From Sphingobacterium spiritivorum (lineage in GTDB: Bacteria > Bacteroidota > Bacteroidia > Sphingobacteriales > Sphingobacteriaceae): a stretch of DNA of 64,000 nt. Shown here piece by piece: positions 1 through 7,912 of this stretch. How positions within the stretch are numbered: the stretch's first letter is position 1; the number at the start of each line of letters is the position of its first letter. The DNA lies in assembly GCF_016725325.1 (NCBI RefSeq), contig NZ_CP068083.1, positions 4,030,001 to 4,094,000 on the forward strand, in the 5' to 3' direction. Under the pieces are notes generated by a model, which was not told the origin of the DNA, did no database searches, and worked only from the letters and a program-made list of their open reading frames with translations. The translations under genes and the position numbers were made by a program.

Positions 1-10
1 ACATTGCCAT

Positions 11-1060
11 ATGGAATTCCTGCGGATTACGCAGGGGACACACATGCGATATTATGATTATAAAACTGGGATAATGAGCCAGTTGTACGATTATGTGTGT
101 GAAGCGATAGATTATCAAACTCAATTTTTATGTCTTTTTGCAGGAGATACTATGTGGACGCTGGATTACGATCGTCAGATCAAAGAAGTCGGCAACGATC
201 AGATGGGAGAGTTACATGAGAATAATCATGCGTTGAGAGGAAATGATCAGCGTTATTTTCTGGATTACTACCGGAGCTGGACACAACTTATAGGTGAAGG
301 TTACGAATCTTACTTTGATCAGGAAACTCTTTATCTGAAAGCAAGTCGCTTTGCCCGATCTGCTGATATGGAAAATGCGATCAGACTATATACATTGGGT
401 GCTGAACAGGGGAGTGCCCGTATGATGTTTGAACTGGGAAGTATCTATACAATGGATGAACAATTCGAAAACATTCCATTAGGTGTCACATATTATGAGC
501 AGGCTGCTATGGAAGATTTTCCGGCAGCATGGAATGATATCGGCTATCTGTATCAGAATGGAATAGGCTACCCCAAAGATATGGAGAGAGCTATGGTGGC
601 TTACCAAAAGGCAGCTGAGCTTGGGAACGGATTAGCTCTGGCCAATCTGGGAGATCTCTATTTTTATGGTCATGTAGAGCTGGATTATGATCGGGCACTG
701 GACTATTACAGAAAAGCAGAAAAGAAGCGGCATCCTAGAGTAGAGAATATGGCAGAGATCTACTATCAAAAGAAAGACTATACAAACCTGTTGCGTTACC
801 TTAGAAAAGATTATGGAGATACCTTTTCTGCTATCTACTATGGCATTCTATATGATTATGGGTACGGAGTGAAGCAAAATGCGAAAAAATCTGTTGAAAA
901 TTATGAGAAGGCAATGTCTCAGGGGCAGTATTTCTACGGCTTGGAAAGATTATTATACTATTACAAAAATGATCCGGCCTATGCTGATCCTGAAAAATTT
1001 AAACATTGGATAGCATATGCAAAAGAATACGATATGGAAGTAAGTGAAGAATATAAATAA
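11..1060 (+). CDS. Sel1/TPR-repeat protein of unknown function
   Basis: The protein carries Sel1-like helical repeats at about residues 117-240 and again near 275-310, seen as recurrent A-x-x-x-Y-x-x-A-A-x-x-G patterns (for example AMVAYQKAAELGN and YGYGVKQNAKKSVENYEKA). These repeats normally act as protein-interaction scaffolds. The first 115 residues are rich in Tyr and Asp and match nothing I know. No signal peptide is visible, so it is probably cytoplasmic. The frame is open to the window edge (three codons before the ATG at 11), so the true start may lie upstream or at the ATG at 44. It is the first of three closely spaced same-strand genes. Sel1 proteins beside small unknown genes are common in immunity-type clusters, but no toxin is visible here. 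Confidence 0.75.
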   Translation: MEFLRITQGTHMRYYDYKTGIMSQLYDYVCEAIDYQTQFLCLFAGDTMWTLDYDRQIKEVGNDQMGELHENNHALRGNDQRYFLDYYRSWTQLIGEGYESYFDQETLYLKASRFARSADMENAIRLYTLGAEQGSARMMFELGSIYTMDEQFENIPLGVTYYEQAAMEDFPAAWNDIGYLYQNGIGYPKDMERAMVAYQKAAELGNGLALANLGDLYFYGHVELDYDRALDYYRKAEKKRHPRVENMAEIYYQKKDYTNLLRYLRKDYGDTFSAIYYGILYDYGYGVKQNAKKSVENYEKAMSQGQYFYGLERLLYYYKNDPAYADPEKFKHWIAYAKEYDMEVSEEYK

Positions 1061-1067
1061 GTAAAAG

Positions 1068-1634
1068 ATGGTCAGAAGAATAATAGGAATAGCAGCACTT
1101 ATCATGAATATGTGGTCTGCCTATGGACAGGAGTTAAACGTAAATATTATACAGGAAAATAAAAAGATAGTTGCTGAAGGAGACTGTTATACCCTGCGGA
1201 AATTGCCGTTTACTTTTCAGGTAGAGGTATCCGGTACAGATGCTTTCCTGATAGGAGCAACGACTGATGATGATGTCTACAGATCTGCAATTGGTGAAGC
1301 TGATCTGGAGGTTGAATGGTTTGAGAACACAGGTATGGCGGAAGGGCGTTTTAATGCAGAACAGTCTCTGTTTATAAGTAATGATGCGCCTAGCTACTGG
1401 TATTTTACAGCAGCAGATGATCATCGTTTTGATCGTAATCCAAAAGGAACTCTGGATCATTGGACTGCGAGCAGAACTGTTGCCAAAATAGATCTGCTGG
1501 CTCTGGATAAACAAGTATCTTTGAAAGATATAGAAACACCGCTTTATCTAATTTTTTATACAACTACTTATGATAAAGATTATAATGTAGTAGATAAAAA
1601 GATCTTGTATAAGGCGGAGCTGGTATGGGAATAG
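1068..1634 (+). CDS. Secreted protein of unknown function
   Basis: This 188-residue protein begins with a signal peptide (basic RR, hydrophobic stretch, then SAYG-QE near residue 21), so export to the periplasm or surface is likely. The mature part looks beta-rich and acidic, with no motif I recognise. The start codon lies seven bases after the stop of the Sel1 gene, which argues for co-transcription. No cysteine typical of a lipobox is present. Function is unknown. Confidence 0.7.
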   Translation: MVRRIIGIAALIMNMWSAYGQELNVNIIQENKKIVAEGDCYTLRKLPFTFQVEVSGTDAFLIGATTDDDVYRSAIGEADLEVEWFENTGMAEGRFNAEQSLFISNDAPSYWYFTAADDHRFDRNPKGTLDHWTASRTVAKIDLLALDKQVSLKDIETPLYLIFYTTTYDKDYNVVDKKILYKAELVWE

Positions 1635-1651
1635 TCAGATAAGAGAAATAG

Positions 1652-2896
1652 ATGGGAATATTAGATATGTTTGCAGCGAATAAAAAAGAAATATATATAG
1701 AAGGAGAGCAGCTGTATTTCCTGGAATACGGGAATATGGAACAGGTAGATCTGAGCAAACTCAAATATGCTTATGCAGAAGTGCTAGGCGGAGATCCTTA
1801 TCTCTTTTTATTCGATCACCGGCAATGTTATATATCAGGGCTTTTGAACGGTTTTGATACGGTATACCGCCAACTCTCCTTACGTTTTGGTTTTGATGAT
1901 ACGGTATTCTATAAGGTGACCGGACAAACAAACGATATAAAGAAACGGATCTGGCTGAAAAAATATTCCCGTAATTACAGCATTCTGCAAGGAGATGTTG
2001 CAGATTATACAGATGGTTTTGAGGTGATGACATCAGCTCCTCACTTTGTGTCCTGGGATACATCGTATGATGAATTGGAAACTTTGAATGTAGGGCATAT
2101 TGAAAAATCGGACTACGATATTAAAGTATTTGTATTTGATTATCCGGTACGTATAGGTAACATGGTTGTGGAAGGTCTGGAAGCCTATTATGATAATGAA
2201 CGTACAGATATTGCGGTACAGCATTATATATGTGCATTGTACAACGAGGCACATACTGATATGAGTTATTACGAAATCAAAGCAGAGTGGATGCAACATA
2301 TTCCTATAGATATAGATGCCTGTGGCTATGAACGTGACGACCAGAAGTACCTTACCTTTGATATAGAGGATGTATGGCTATCCATCTCTTACACTTATGA
2401 TACAGAAGAGGGCTATGATGATGGCAGCACATCATTGAGTATACAGAACAACAGATCTTACCCGGATTTGCTGGATCATCCGGATTACACAGATGATCAC
2501 TTGCATATGGACGCGTATATTAAATTGGGTATAGCCAGTGAGATCGTTGAGGACTACCGTAAAAATATAAATGTATTTGCATTGCCTTCTTTAATCAGGA
2601 AAACACTTGGTAACAAAAGTGGAATCTGGTTGGATAAGAATAATGGTAAAATAGGGTTTGCTGGTGAAGAAATGTGTCTGATCTATGATATACATGATAT
2701 AAAACGGATCTGCTTTTATAACCTGTTGCCTGCCAAAGGTCCGGGATATGCGAGCTTTGAGGTTCAGCTAAAAGATAAGGAACATACAGATACAGTTTTC
2801 TACGGAGATTGTTATGCCTTTGACAGCTATGCCGGTCAGCTGCGTGAAGTTTTCGGACTGGACGTTTACATCCCTGAAGCAGACTACAACTGCTAA
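1652..2896 (+). CDS. Soluble protein of unknown function (414 aa)
   Basis: The protein starts with MGILDMF and lacks a signal peptide or membrane segment. It is rich in Tyr and Asp with many predicted beta strands. The N-terminal 100 residues (EQLYFLEYGNMEQVDLSKLK) and the C-terminal part near residue 320 (LGNKSGIWLDKNNGKIGF) share a strand pattern that suggests two related beta modules. It follows the secreted protein by 17 bases and is the last gene of the three-gene unit; its stop codon sits in the loop of a terminator hairpin. I do not recognise the family. Confidence 0.7.
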   Translation: MGILDMFAANKKEIYIEGEQLYFLEYGNMEQVDLSKLKYAYAEVLGGDPYLFLFDHRQCYISGLLNGFDTVYRQLSLRFGFDDTVFYKVTGQTNDIKKRIWLKKYSRNYSILQGDVADYTDGFEVMTSAPHFVSWDTSYDELETLNVGHIEKSDYDIKVFVFDYPVRIGNMVVEGLEAYYDNERTDIAVQHYICALYNEAHTDMSYYEIKAEWMQHIPIDIDACGYERDDQKYLTFDIEDVWLSISYTYDTEEGYDDGSTSLSIQNNRSYPDLLDHPDYTDDHLHMDAYIKLGIASEIVEDYRKNINVFALPSLIRKTLGNKSGIWLDKNNGKIGFAGEEMCLIYDIHDIKRICFYNLLPAKGPGYASFEVQLKDKEHTDTVFYGDCYAFDSYAGQLREVFGLDVYIPEADYNC

Positions 2897-2908
2897 GTTG
2901 TAGTCTGC
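2879..2908 (+). terminator. Terminator overlapping the stop codon of the upstream gene
   Basis: A perfect 12-bp inverted repeat (arms 2879-2890 and 2897-2908, GCAGACTACAAC and its complement) encloses a 6-base loop that contains the TAA stop at 2894-2896. A T-rich stretch follows. The left arm is coding sequence for the last residues of the 414-residue protein. Confidence 0.8.
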
Positions 2909-3217
2909 TTTTGTTGTTCCGTTTCTCATGCTGAGTTTGAATAAAAACTAATTTGATAGCTTGTAGTCAGGTATTTTTATTGAAAATCGTCAAAATCGGA
3001 CCGCGAAAAAATGCATCTCTTCCTAAGATTTTACCAAACAGGTTGCGATATTATTTTCGTGAGATATTCATTATCCAATTGGTTGTATTTGGTAATGACT
3101 TCTTTTCTTAAAGGTGCAGAGAGTATGTTTCTTACATCTGGCAGCGGTTAAGAAGATGCCATATCTAATTCTCTCTAAGATCAACTTCAAACATCAAACA
3201 TTTCGACTTTCCATTCA
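2909..3217. other. Intergenic region between converging units
   Basis: About 310 bases lie between the terminator and the end of the minus-strand operon. No complete gene is visible. A 38-codon open stretch without a start codon lies on the minus strand at 3031-3147, directly downstream of the last operon gene, and reads like protein (PLPDVRNILSAPLRKEV); it could be a decayed gene end. Confidence 0.5.
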
Positions 3218-3754
3218 TTATTTCCAATACGACAGCATACTCCGCCTATATTCAATATACTCCTTCGGAATACTTTGAAAGGGTTCCATTACAAATGTGA
3301 ATGATTTTTGACTTGTCCAAACCCATGTATCATCCTTCAATACGGAGTCAGATGAACGTATGTTCCAGTCGGGAATATTGATCATTCCAAATTCGTGCGT
3401 CACCGTATCAAAATAAATTCCCGCTTCAGCAAGTACTTTCGGATCAGTGTAACTGCCTTTCAATGCAGCGTTCAATTGTTGCTTATCGTCTATTAGAACT
3501 ATCTTTTCTATAGTCAGACCATTAATATTTGTCTTTCTATCATCCGTCCCGAATTCTACGATTTTCCTTAATTCATTTGCTACCCTCAGGCTGTCATCCG
3601 GTAATATAATAATTGAAAAAAGATCTTCCTGTAGAATTTCAAAAGTTTTGTCAACAGGATTAATTGTAATGCTCACTTTTCGACTGACAATACTAGCATC
3701 TTCCATTCCGATAATGGAAGCAATTGCAAAAAACAAAATATTTATTGGATTCAT
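3218..3754 (-). CDS. Secreted or periplasmic protein of unknown function
   Basis: This 178-residue protein has a short hydrophobic N-terminus (INILFFAIASIIGM) that may be a signal peptide or anchor. The rest is a mixed alpha/beta soluble domain with no recognised motif. It is the last gene of a minus-strand operon and begins 57 bases after the stop of the preceding membrane protein. The C-terminus (YIEYRRSMLSYWK) is basic and aromatic. Function is unknown. Confidence 0.65.
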   Translation of the reverse strand: MNPINILFFAIASIIGMEDASIVSRKVSITINPVDKTFEILQEDLFSIIILPDDSLRVANELRKIVEFGTDDRKTNINGLTIEKIVLIDDKQQLNAALKGSYTDPKVLAEAGIYFDTVTHEFGMINIPDWNIRSSDSVLKDDTWVWTSQKSFTFVMEPFQSIPKEYIEYRRSMLSYWK

Positions 3755-3811
3755 ACGAGTGAAATTATTTGGAATTCTATAATTTTTTTACTGTGTTCAA
3801 CTGTTACTCTT

Positions 3812-4366
3812 TTACCAAAAACCAGCCGTAGGCAACGCATAGAAATACCTGTCGGCAGAAGTCTGCCAGGGTGCCTGATGAAAAAACCAGCATTTTTCGA
3901 TTTTCTCGAATGCCTTGCTCAGGTCGCGTTCTCCCCATTGATAACCTACTTTGTAATCAATCCCATCAACAGTTATTGTTCCAAAGATCGTCGGGTAGGA
4001 TGAACCTGACACACCGTTGGTGTATTGGATTGCCTTCTCCAACTTCACCACTGTACCTGTCGGAAAACTCATTATCTCTTTGATATCACCAATGCTTTTT
4101 CGTTCATCAACATACCGCCATTGAGGATGCATGCTGTCTAATAGACTATATGGATAATCGCTGTTGTCGTTAGTCGGAATTTTGTCTTTAAATAGTATCG
4201 TTTCCTTATTCATCGTGACCGTCTTACCCACCCATTCTTTGTACGGTTCGTACTTATTAAGGCTTGTGGATTTTGTCTTCACCGTAGCGTATATGATAAA
4301 GATAAGAAGCCCAATACTTCCAACGATAACGAATGCGATTATACCCATTATTTGTTTCGTTTTCAT
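3812..4366 (-). CDS. Single-span membrane protein of unknown function (184 aa)
   Basis: One strong transmembrane helix at about residues 7-29 (IMGIIAFVIVGSIGLLIFII) is followed by a polar domain that should face the periplasm. The domain contains short strands (GTVVKLEKAIQY, IFGTITVDGIDYKVGYQWGE) that resemble a small beta-barrel fold, but I cannot name it. The start codon is one base after the stop of the upstream 227-residue gene, so translation is probably coupled. Both neighbours combine one membrane span with an exposed domain, suggesting they form one envelope complex. Confidence 0.7.
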   Translation of the reverse strand: MKTKQIMGIIAFVIVGSIGLLIFIIYATVKTKSTSLNKYEPYKEWVGKTVTMNKETILFKDKIPTNDNSDYPYSLLDSMHPQWRYVDERKSIGDIKEIMSFPTGTVVKLEKAIQYTNGVSGSSYPTIFGTITVDGIDYKVGYQWGERDLSKAFEKIEKCWFFHQAPWQTSADRYFYALPTAGFW

Positions 4367-4367
4367 A

Positions 4368-5051
4368 TTATTTTTTGTCCGTGATATAGATTTCCATCTT
4401 GCCGTCCACAGCTTTCATATTGATCATGTAGCCAGCCTGTTCAGTGATCGTGGTTGCAGTGCCATCGGATTCAAAGTCTGTGCTATTCAGTTCCTCTTTT
4501 GGCTTATGCGTTTTGTTCATCTGCATAGATTTGGCGATATAATATGTGTCACCTTCCACTTTGACAACCTTGAACCAGCCAAAACCTATATCCGAAGCGA
4601 TACGATCTCCAGATTCCTTAAAAACTTCATAGTGTCCAAAGTAAATGTTTCCCGCTACAGGAACTTGCTCCATAGCCACATATTCAGCCGATTTTGGTAG
4701 GGGAGGCTTTACTTCCTGATAGATAATCAGCGCAAAAGTGGTTATGACAAGCATGATAAATATCCAACCTAGAATTGTGAGTTTGAATATAAAGAGTGGC
4801 TTTGGAGCCTGGACAATTTTTTGATTAGCAAATGATTTCATTTCAGGTGTCCAGGATCGATGTGCAATCTTCTTTTGTGTTACTTTATCATAGAATTCTC
4901 CAAATGCTTTCTTGGAATGTACCGAAAAAATGGCGGTTCTGGTCAATTGTCTGAAAACAACTAGTACCATTGGGTTTCCAAGGTTCTTTGGATTTTGTAA
5001 CTTATCATTTTCGTAAGATCCCTGTTCTATTTTAGTGATTACAAAAAACAT
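4368..5051 (-). CDS. Single-span membrane protein of unknown function (227 aa)
   Basis: About 85 cytoplasmic residues, rich in Lys and aromatic residues, precede one transmembrane helix near residues 88-111 (LTILGWIFIMLVITTFALII). A periplasmic domain of roughly 115 residues follows (NIYFGHYEVFKES, GFGWFKVVKVEGDTYYIAKS). The gene starts inside the end of a frameshifted small ORF (13-base overlap) and abuts the next gene. It has no recognised family. A role in the same envelope complex as its neighbours is inference from context. Confidence 0.7.
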   Translation of the reverse strand: MFFVITKIEQGSYENDKLQNPKNLGNPMVLVVFRQLTRTAIFSVHSKKAFGEFYDKVTQKKIAHRSWTPEMKSFANQKIVQAPKPLFIFKLTILGWIFIMLVITTFALIIYQEVKPPLPKSAEYVAMEQVPVAGNIYFGHYEVFKESGDRIASDIGFGWFKVVKVEGDTYYIAKSMQMNKTHKPKEELNSTDFESDGTATTITEQAGYMINMKAVDGKMEIYITDKK

Positions 5052-5273
5052 ATTTCTTCTTTTTGTTTGTTGGTATATAAGGGTTTATCAATTTTATTTG
5101 GATCAATTTTGTCTAAAGATGGACATCTTCTACATTCGATTAATCCTGCTGCTTTGGCCACAAGTGCAGTATTGGCCTTAATGCTGTTTTTTGAAATGGA
5201 GATGGCGGTTTCATTTGTTTTTCGGTACAGTATCAGTTTTTAAAAATATGATTATCATATCTGCCAACTTCAT
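5039..5273 (-). pseudogene. Frameshifted small ORF (about 77 codons) between the TPM gene and the next membrane gene
   Basis: An ATG at 5273 sits 5 bases after the TPM stop and opens a frame that ends after 20 codons at a TGA (5211-5213). The +1 frame then stays open from about 5225 to a TAA at 5039-5041, encoding a coherent sequence with a CxxC motif (AKAAGLIECRRCPSLDK). The two parts join if one base is removed from the run of five A residues before the TGA. The 13-base overlap with the following gene is what a real operon gene would show. It may be a recent pseudogene, a sequence error, or much less likely a +1 recoded gene. Confidence 0.55.
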
Positions 5274-5278
5274 CCTTT

Positions 5279-6598
5279 TTATGGTTCTACTATTTTAAGC
5301 AGTAACGTACGTCCCTCTACACAGATAAGGTCTTTTTCCTCTCTCTCGTCCAATGGAACTAGGTAAAGCTTTCGGCCTTCTTTATTGAAGAGATAGCGGT
5401 AATTGTAACTCTGATCCAACTTGAAAATAGCAAATGAAGGCTGTTTCCCATCCTTTAACTGCAATGACAATATGCGATCGGTTGGATTCATATGAAATGT
5501 ACCTGCCTGCTTTCCATTGACAGAAAAACAATTCCCATCAAATGACAAGGTATCGTTGTTTTCAATATCTGCATAACGATGTTCCATGGGATGAAATTCC
5601 TGTTTCAATATCCAGTCATATTTGTCAAAAGGTTTTGCTTCATTCACAACTGATTTTTGAGCTATCTCGTTCTCTATCTGTGCGAGTAAAGGCCATACAT
5701 CCGATGAAAGAAGTTTATCGCCGGCATGCCACCAGTAGATTTTTCCGGGTAGCATTTTCCTATGCATAAATGTTTGTTCAGGCGCAGTCTCTTCAAAATA
5801 AATAAACTGATAATAACTGCTATCATTATCCCGGATGGTCATTTCATAATAATCTTCTTCCCGAAAATCTTTCAGCACAAAGGAATTTTTTCTCGACGGT
5901 CCGAGGAACACATCCAGCGAAGTGAAGCTGTAGGAAGGATTATTGCTGTCCAGATTGCGGAATGTTTGGGGCTCACCATTTGCCAGCACAAAAGCTCTTA
6001 TCTTTTTAAAAATCGAAGGCGTGAAGATAGATGACACATGGATAAAATCCTCTTCATTCATTACTTTTTCTACATTGCTGATAATCGTTTTCAGCCCGTT
6101 TAGCGTGCCTTCAAAATATTTTTCTTCCTTGAATTTTGGGATAAACTGTTCATCAATGATTTTTTTGGTAGCTGCGTTACTCAAAACCTTTTCTATGCCA
6201 TATCCGTTTTCGATACGAATCCGGCGTAGTTTTTTGGAGATCGCAATCACAATACCATTATTTTTGTCCAAATTTCCCGATGCGTAACCTGTCAATTGCT
6301 GACGCACATAATTGTCAAAATTTTCTTTAGTGGTATGTCGATCATCAATGGTTACAATAACTATATCGGCAACTTCCTTTTTCCAATATTGAGCTATATT
6401 ACTGTCCAATTGCCGAATCTCACCTGCAGTGAAAATCTTTTCATTGTCAAAAATGCGTTGCCTCTTTATTACAAATTCCTGTTGGATAGGATTAGTCTGT
6501 CCAAAGGAATTAGATGCTAAAGAGCAGTACACCAATATGATGAAAATATTACGCATGTAGTTTAGCATTTGTTTAAGACAGTCGTGGTCTGTTTTCAT
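5279..6598 (-). CDS. TPM-domain (YgcG-like) exported protein
   Basis: After a hydrophobic segment near residues 14-32 (MRNIFIILVYCSLASNSFGQ), residues 50-170 match the TPM domain: DNEKIFTAGEIRQLDS, DIVIVTIDDR, NNGIVIAISKKLRRIRIENGYG and the C-terminal IIDEQFIPKFKEEKYFEG helix. TPM domains are known in thylakoid TLP18.3 and bacterial YgcG-type proteins, with roles in photosystem repair or envelope functions and sometimes phosphatase activity. The remaining 260 residues form an unassigned beta-rich region. The ATG overlaps the stop of the upstream lipoprotein gene as ATGA, so the two are coupled. A second ATG lies near residue 15, so the mature start is uncertain. Confidence 0.8.
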   Translation of the reverse strand: MKTDHDCLKQMLNYMRNIFIILVYCSLASNSFGQTNPIQQEFVIKRQRIFDNEKIFTAGEIRQLDSNIAQYWKKEVADIVIVTIDDRHTTKENFDNYVRQQLTGYASGNLDKNNGIVIAISKKLRRIRIENGYGIEKVLSNAATKKIIDEQFIPKFKEEKYFEGTLNGLKTIISNVEKVMNEEDFIHVSSIFTPSIFKKIRAFVLANGEPQTFRNLDSNNPSYSFTSLDVFLGPSRKNSFVLKDFREEDYYEMTIRDNDSSYYQFIYFEETAPEQTFMHRKMLPGKIYWWHAGDKLLSSDVWPLLAQIENEIAQKSVVNEAKPFDKYDWILKQEFHPMEHRYADIENNDTLSFDGNCFSVNGKQAGTFHMNPTDRILSLQLKDGKQPSFAIFKLDQSYNYRYLFNKEGRKLYLVPLDEREEKDLICVEGRTLLLKIVEP

Positions 6599-7665
6599 GG
6601 TTTTAAGTCCTTTTTAACTATGAAAACAGACTGCAATCCTATTTGCGTCGCGGTGGGAGTCAAAAGTTCAATTTCTTGTCCATTTTCCCAAATTTGTTGC
6701 TTCAATGCTCCGCTCTCATCTTGTTGCCCGGATACATAGACATTCCCCTCTACAACCTGTGTAGAAAAAGCGTATGTATGTCCGCTATTCGAGTGCTGAA
6801 TGGGAAGTAGCTCATTGTTTTTAAACACTCGGGGGACGTAATTACTTCCTACCTGTTCGTAGCCCGTGGCATACACATCCCCATTCTCTACTGTGACACT
6901 AAGTCCACGGATAACGGATTTCCCAGATATCAGATTGGTTGGGACACCGTTTTTCCATAATTTCATACTTCGGTCTCCGGTGGCATCTGCATAACCTACT
7001 ACATACACATCCGAATTGTCCACCCATATGCTTTTAGCATATGTCGTTATTCCCGCTTTGGAAAGCACCTTTTCTACACCGTTTTTCCAATATTTAGATA
7101 CAATTCCTCCTTGTTGATTTTCATAACCCACCACATAAACATCGCTTCCGGACACAAATATGTCTTCCAATCGAGTGTTGATGTTACTGTTGCCAATTTG
7201 GGTTATTACTCCATTCTTCCAAATGACTGCCTGACGTTTGGCATTTTCAGCTGATGGCACATAATGTCCCGCCACATATACATCGTTCCCGGAAACAAAA
7301 ACAGCTTGCGCCACTGCACTTTTTGAAGCTGGGGTATGGAGTTCATGCAATTGACCATTCTTCCATAGTACTGCTTTAACGGGGGTGTAAGAATAATCCT
7401 CAACCTCGACTGTTGCCCCGATGATATAGACATCTTCACCCGATACATAAATATCCGATGCGATAGCCGATTCTCCTGATATAGAGGGAAGCTGTACAAT
7501 TTGCTTATTTTTCATATACATAGCACGAGTTTCATCCTGCAGCATCTGTATTCCGGCACCGTGTACATAGAATGACAGGGTGTCATACTCAGGTTTGTCA
7601 TTATCTTTACTACAGGATACAAACAGCAAAACAATGCTTGATGCGAATAAAAAAATTCTTCTCAT
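6595..7665 (-). CDS. Lipoprotein with about seven propeller-like repeats
   Basis: I chose the ATG at 7665 because it begins a clean lipoprotein signal (MRRIFLFASSIVLLFVSC, lipobox Cys at residue 18); a longer frame adds ten unlikely residues. The mature protein consists of imperfect repeats of 40-50 residues with the pattern V-x-G-x-D-V-Y-V-x-G followed by WKNG (AVLWKNG, AVIWKNG, KYWKNG, KLWKNG, then variants FKNN and WENG). Counting the divergent first unit and the last partial strand, I see about seven blades, consistent with a beta-propeller, likely a surface interaction module. It is the first gene of the operon running to 3218 and is divergent from the TPR/HTH regulator. Confidence 0.75.
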   Translation of the reverse strand: MRRIFLFASSIVLLFVSCSKDNDKPEYDTLSFYVHGAGIQMLQDETRAMYMKNKQIVQLPSISGESAIASDIYVSGEDVYIIGATVEVEDYSYTPVKAVLWKNGQLHELHTPASKSAVAQAVFVSGNDVYVAGHYVPSAENAKRQAVIWKNGVITQIGNSNINTRLEDIFVSGSDVYVVGYENQQGGIVSKYWKNGVEKVLSKAGITTYAKSIWVDNSDVYVVGYADATGDRSMKLWKNGVPTNLISGKSVIRGLSVTVENGDVYATGYEQVGSNYVPRVFKNNELLPIQHSNSGHTYAFSTQVVEGNVYVSGQQDESGALKQQIWENGQEIELLTPTATQIGLQSVFIVKKDLKP

Positions 7666-7912
7666 AACAATTATATTAGTTGTCAATAAAATCAAAAATC
7701 GGTATAACCGGAAAATAAAACCTGTTTAATCCTTTACATAGCATCTACATGATTTTTTGCTGTATATACAAAGTATCTACACGTAACAAAAACAATTGAA
7801 AATCATTGGATTACCTTGTCTGTAGATAAGGTGTTTTAACAGCGAACAATTGGGATATAGCCTGCTTTTTTCATTATTTTGTTTCTAATTGTAGATATAA
7901 ATAAGTGTAAAA

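Noticed and set aside
4164..4700. Plus-strand ORF opposite two membrane protein genes
   Set aside because: It overlaps real coupled genes on the other strand and has an unlikely composition.
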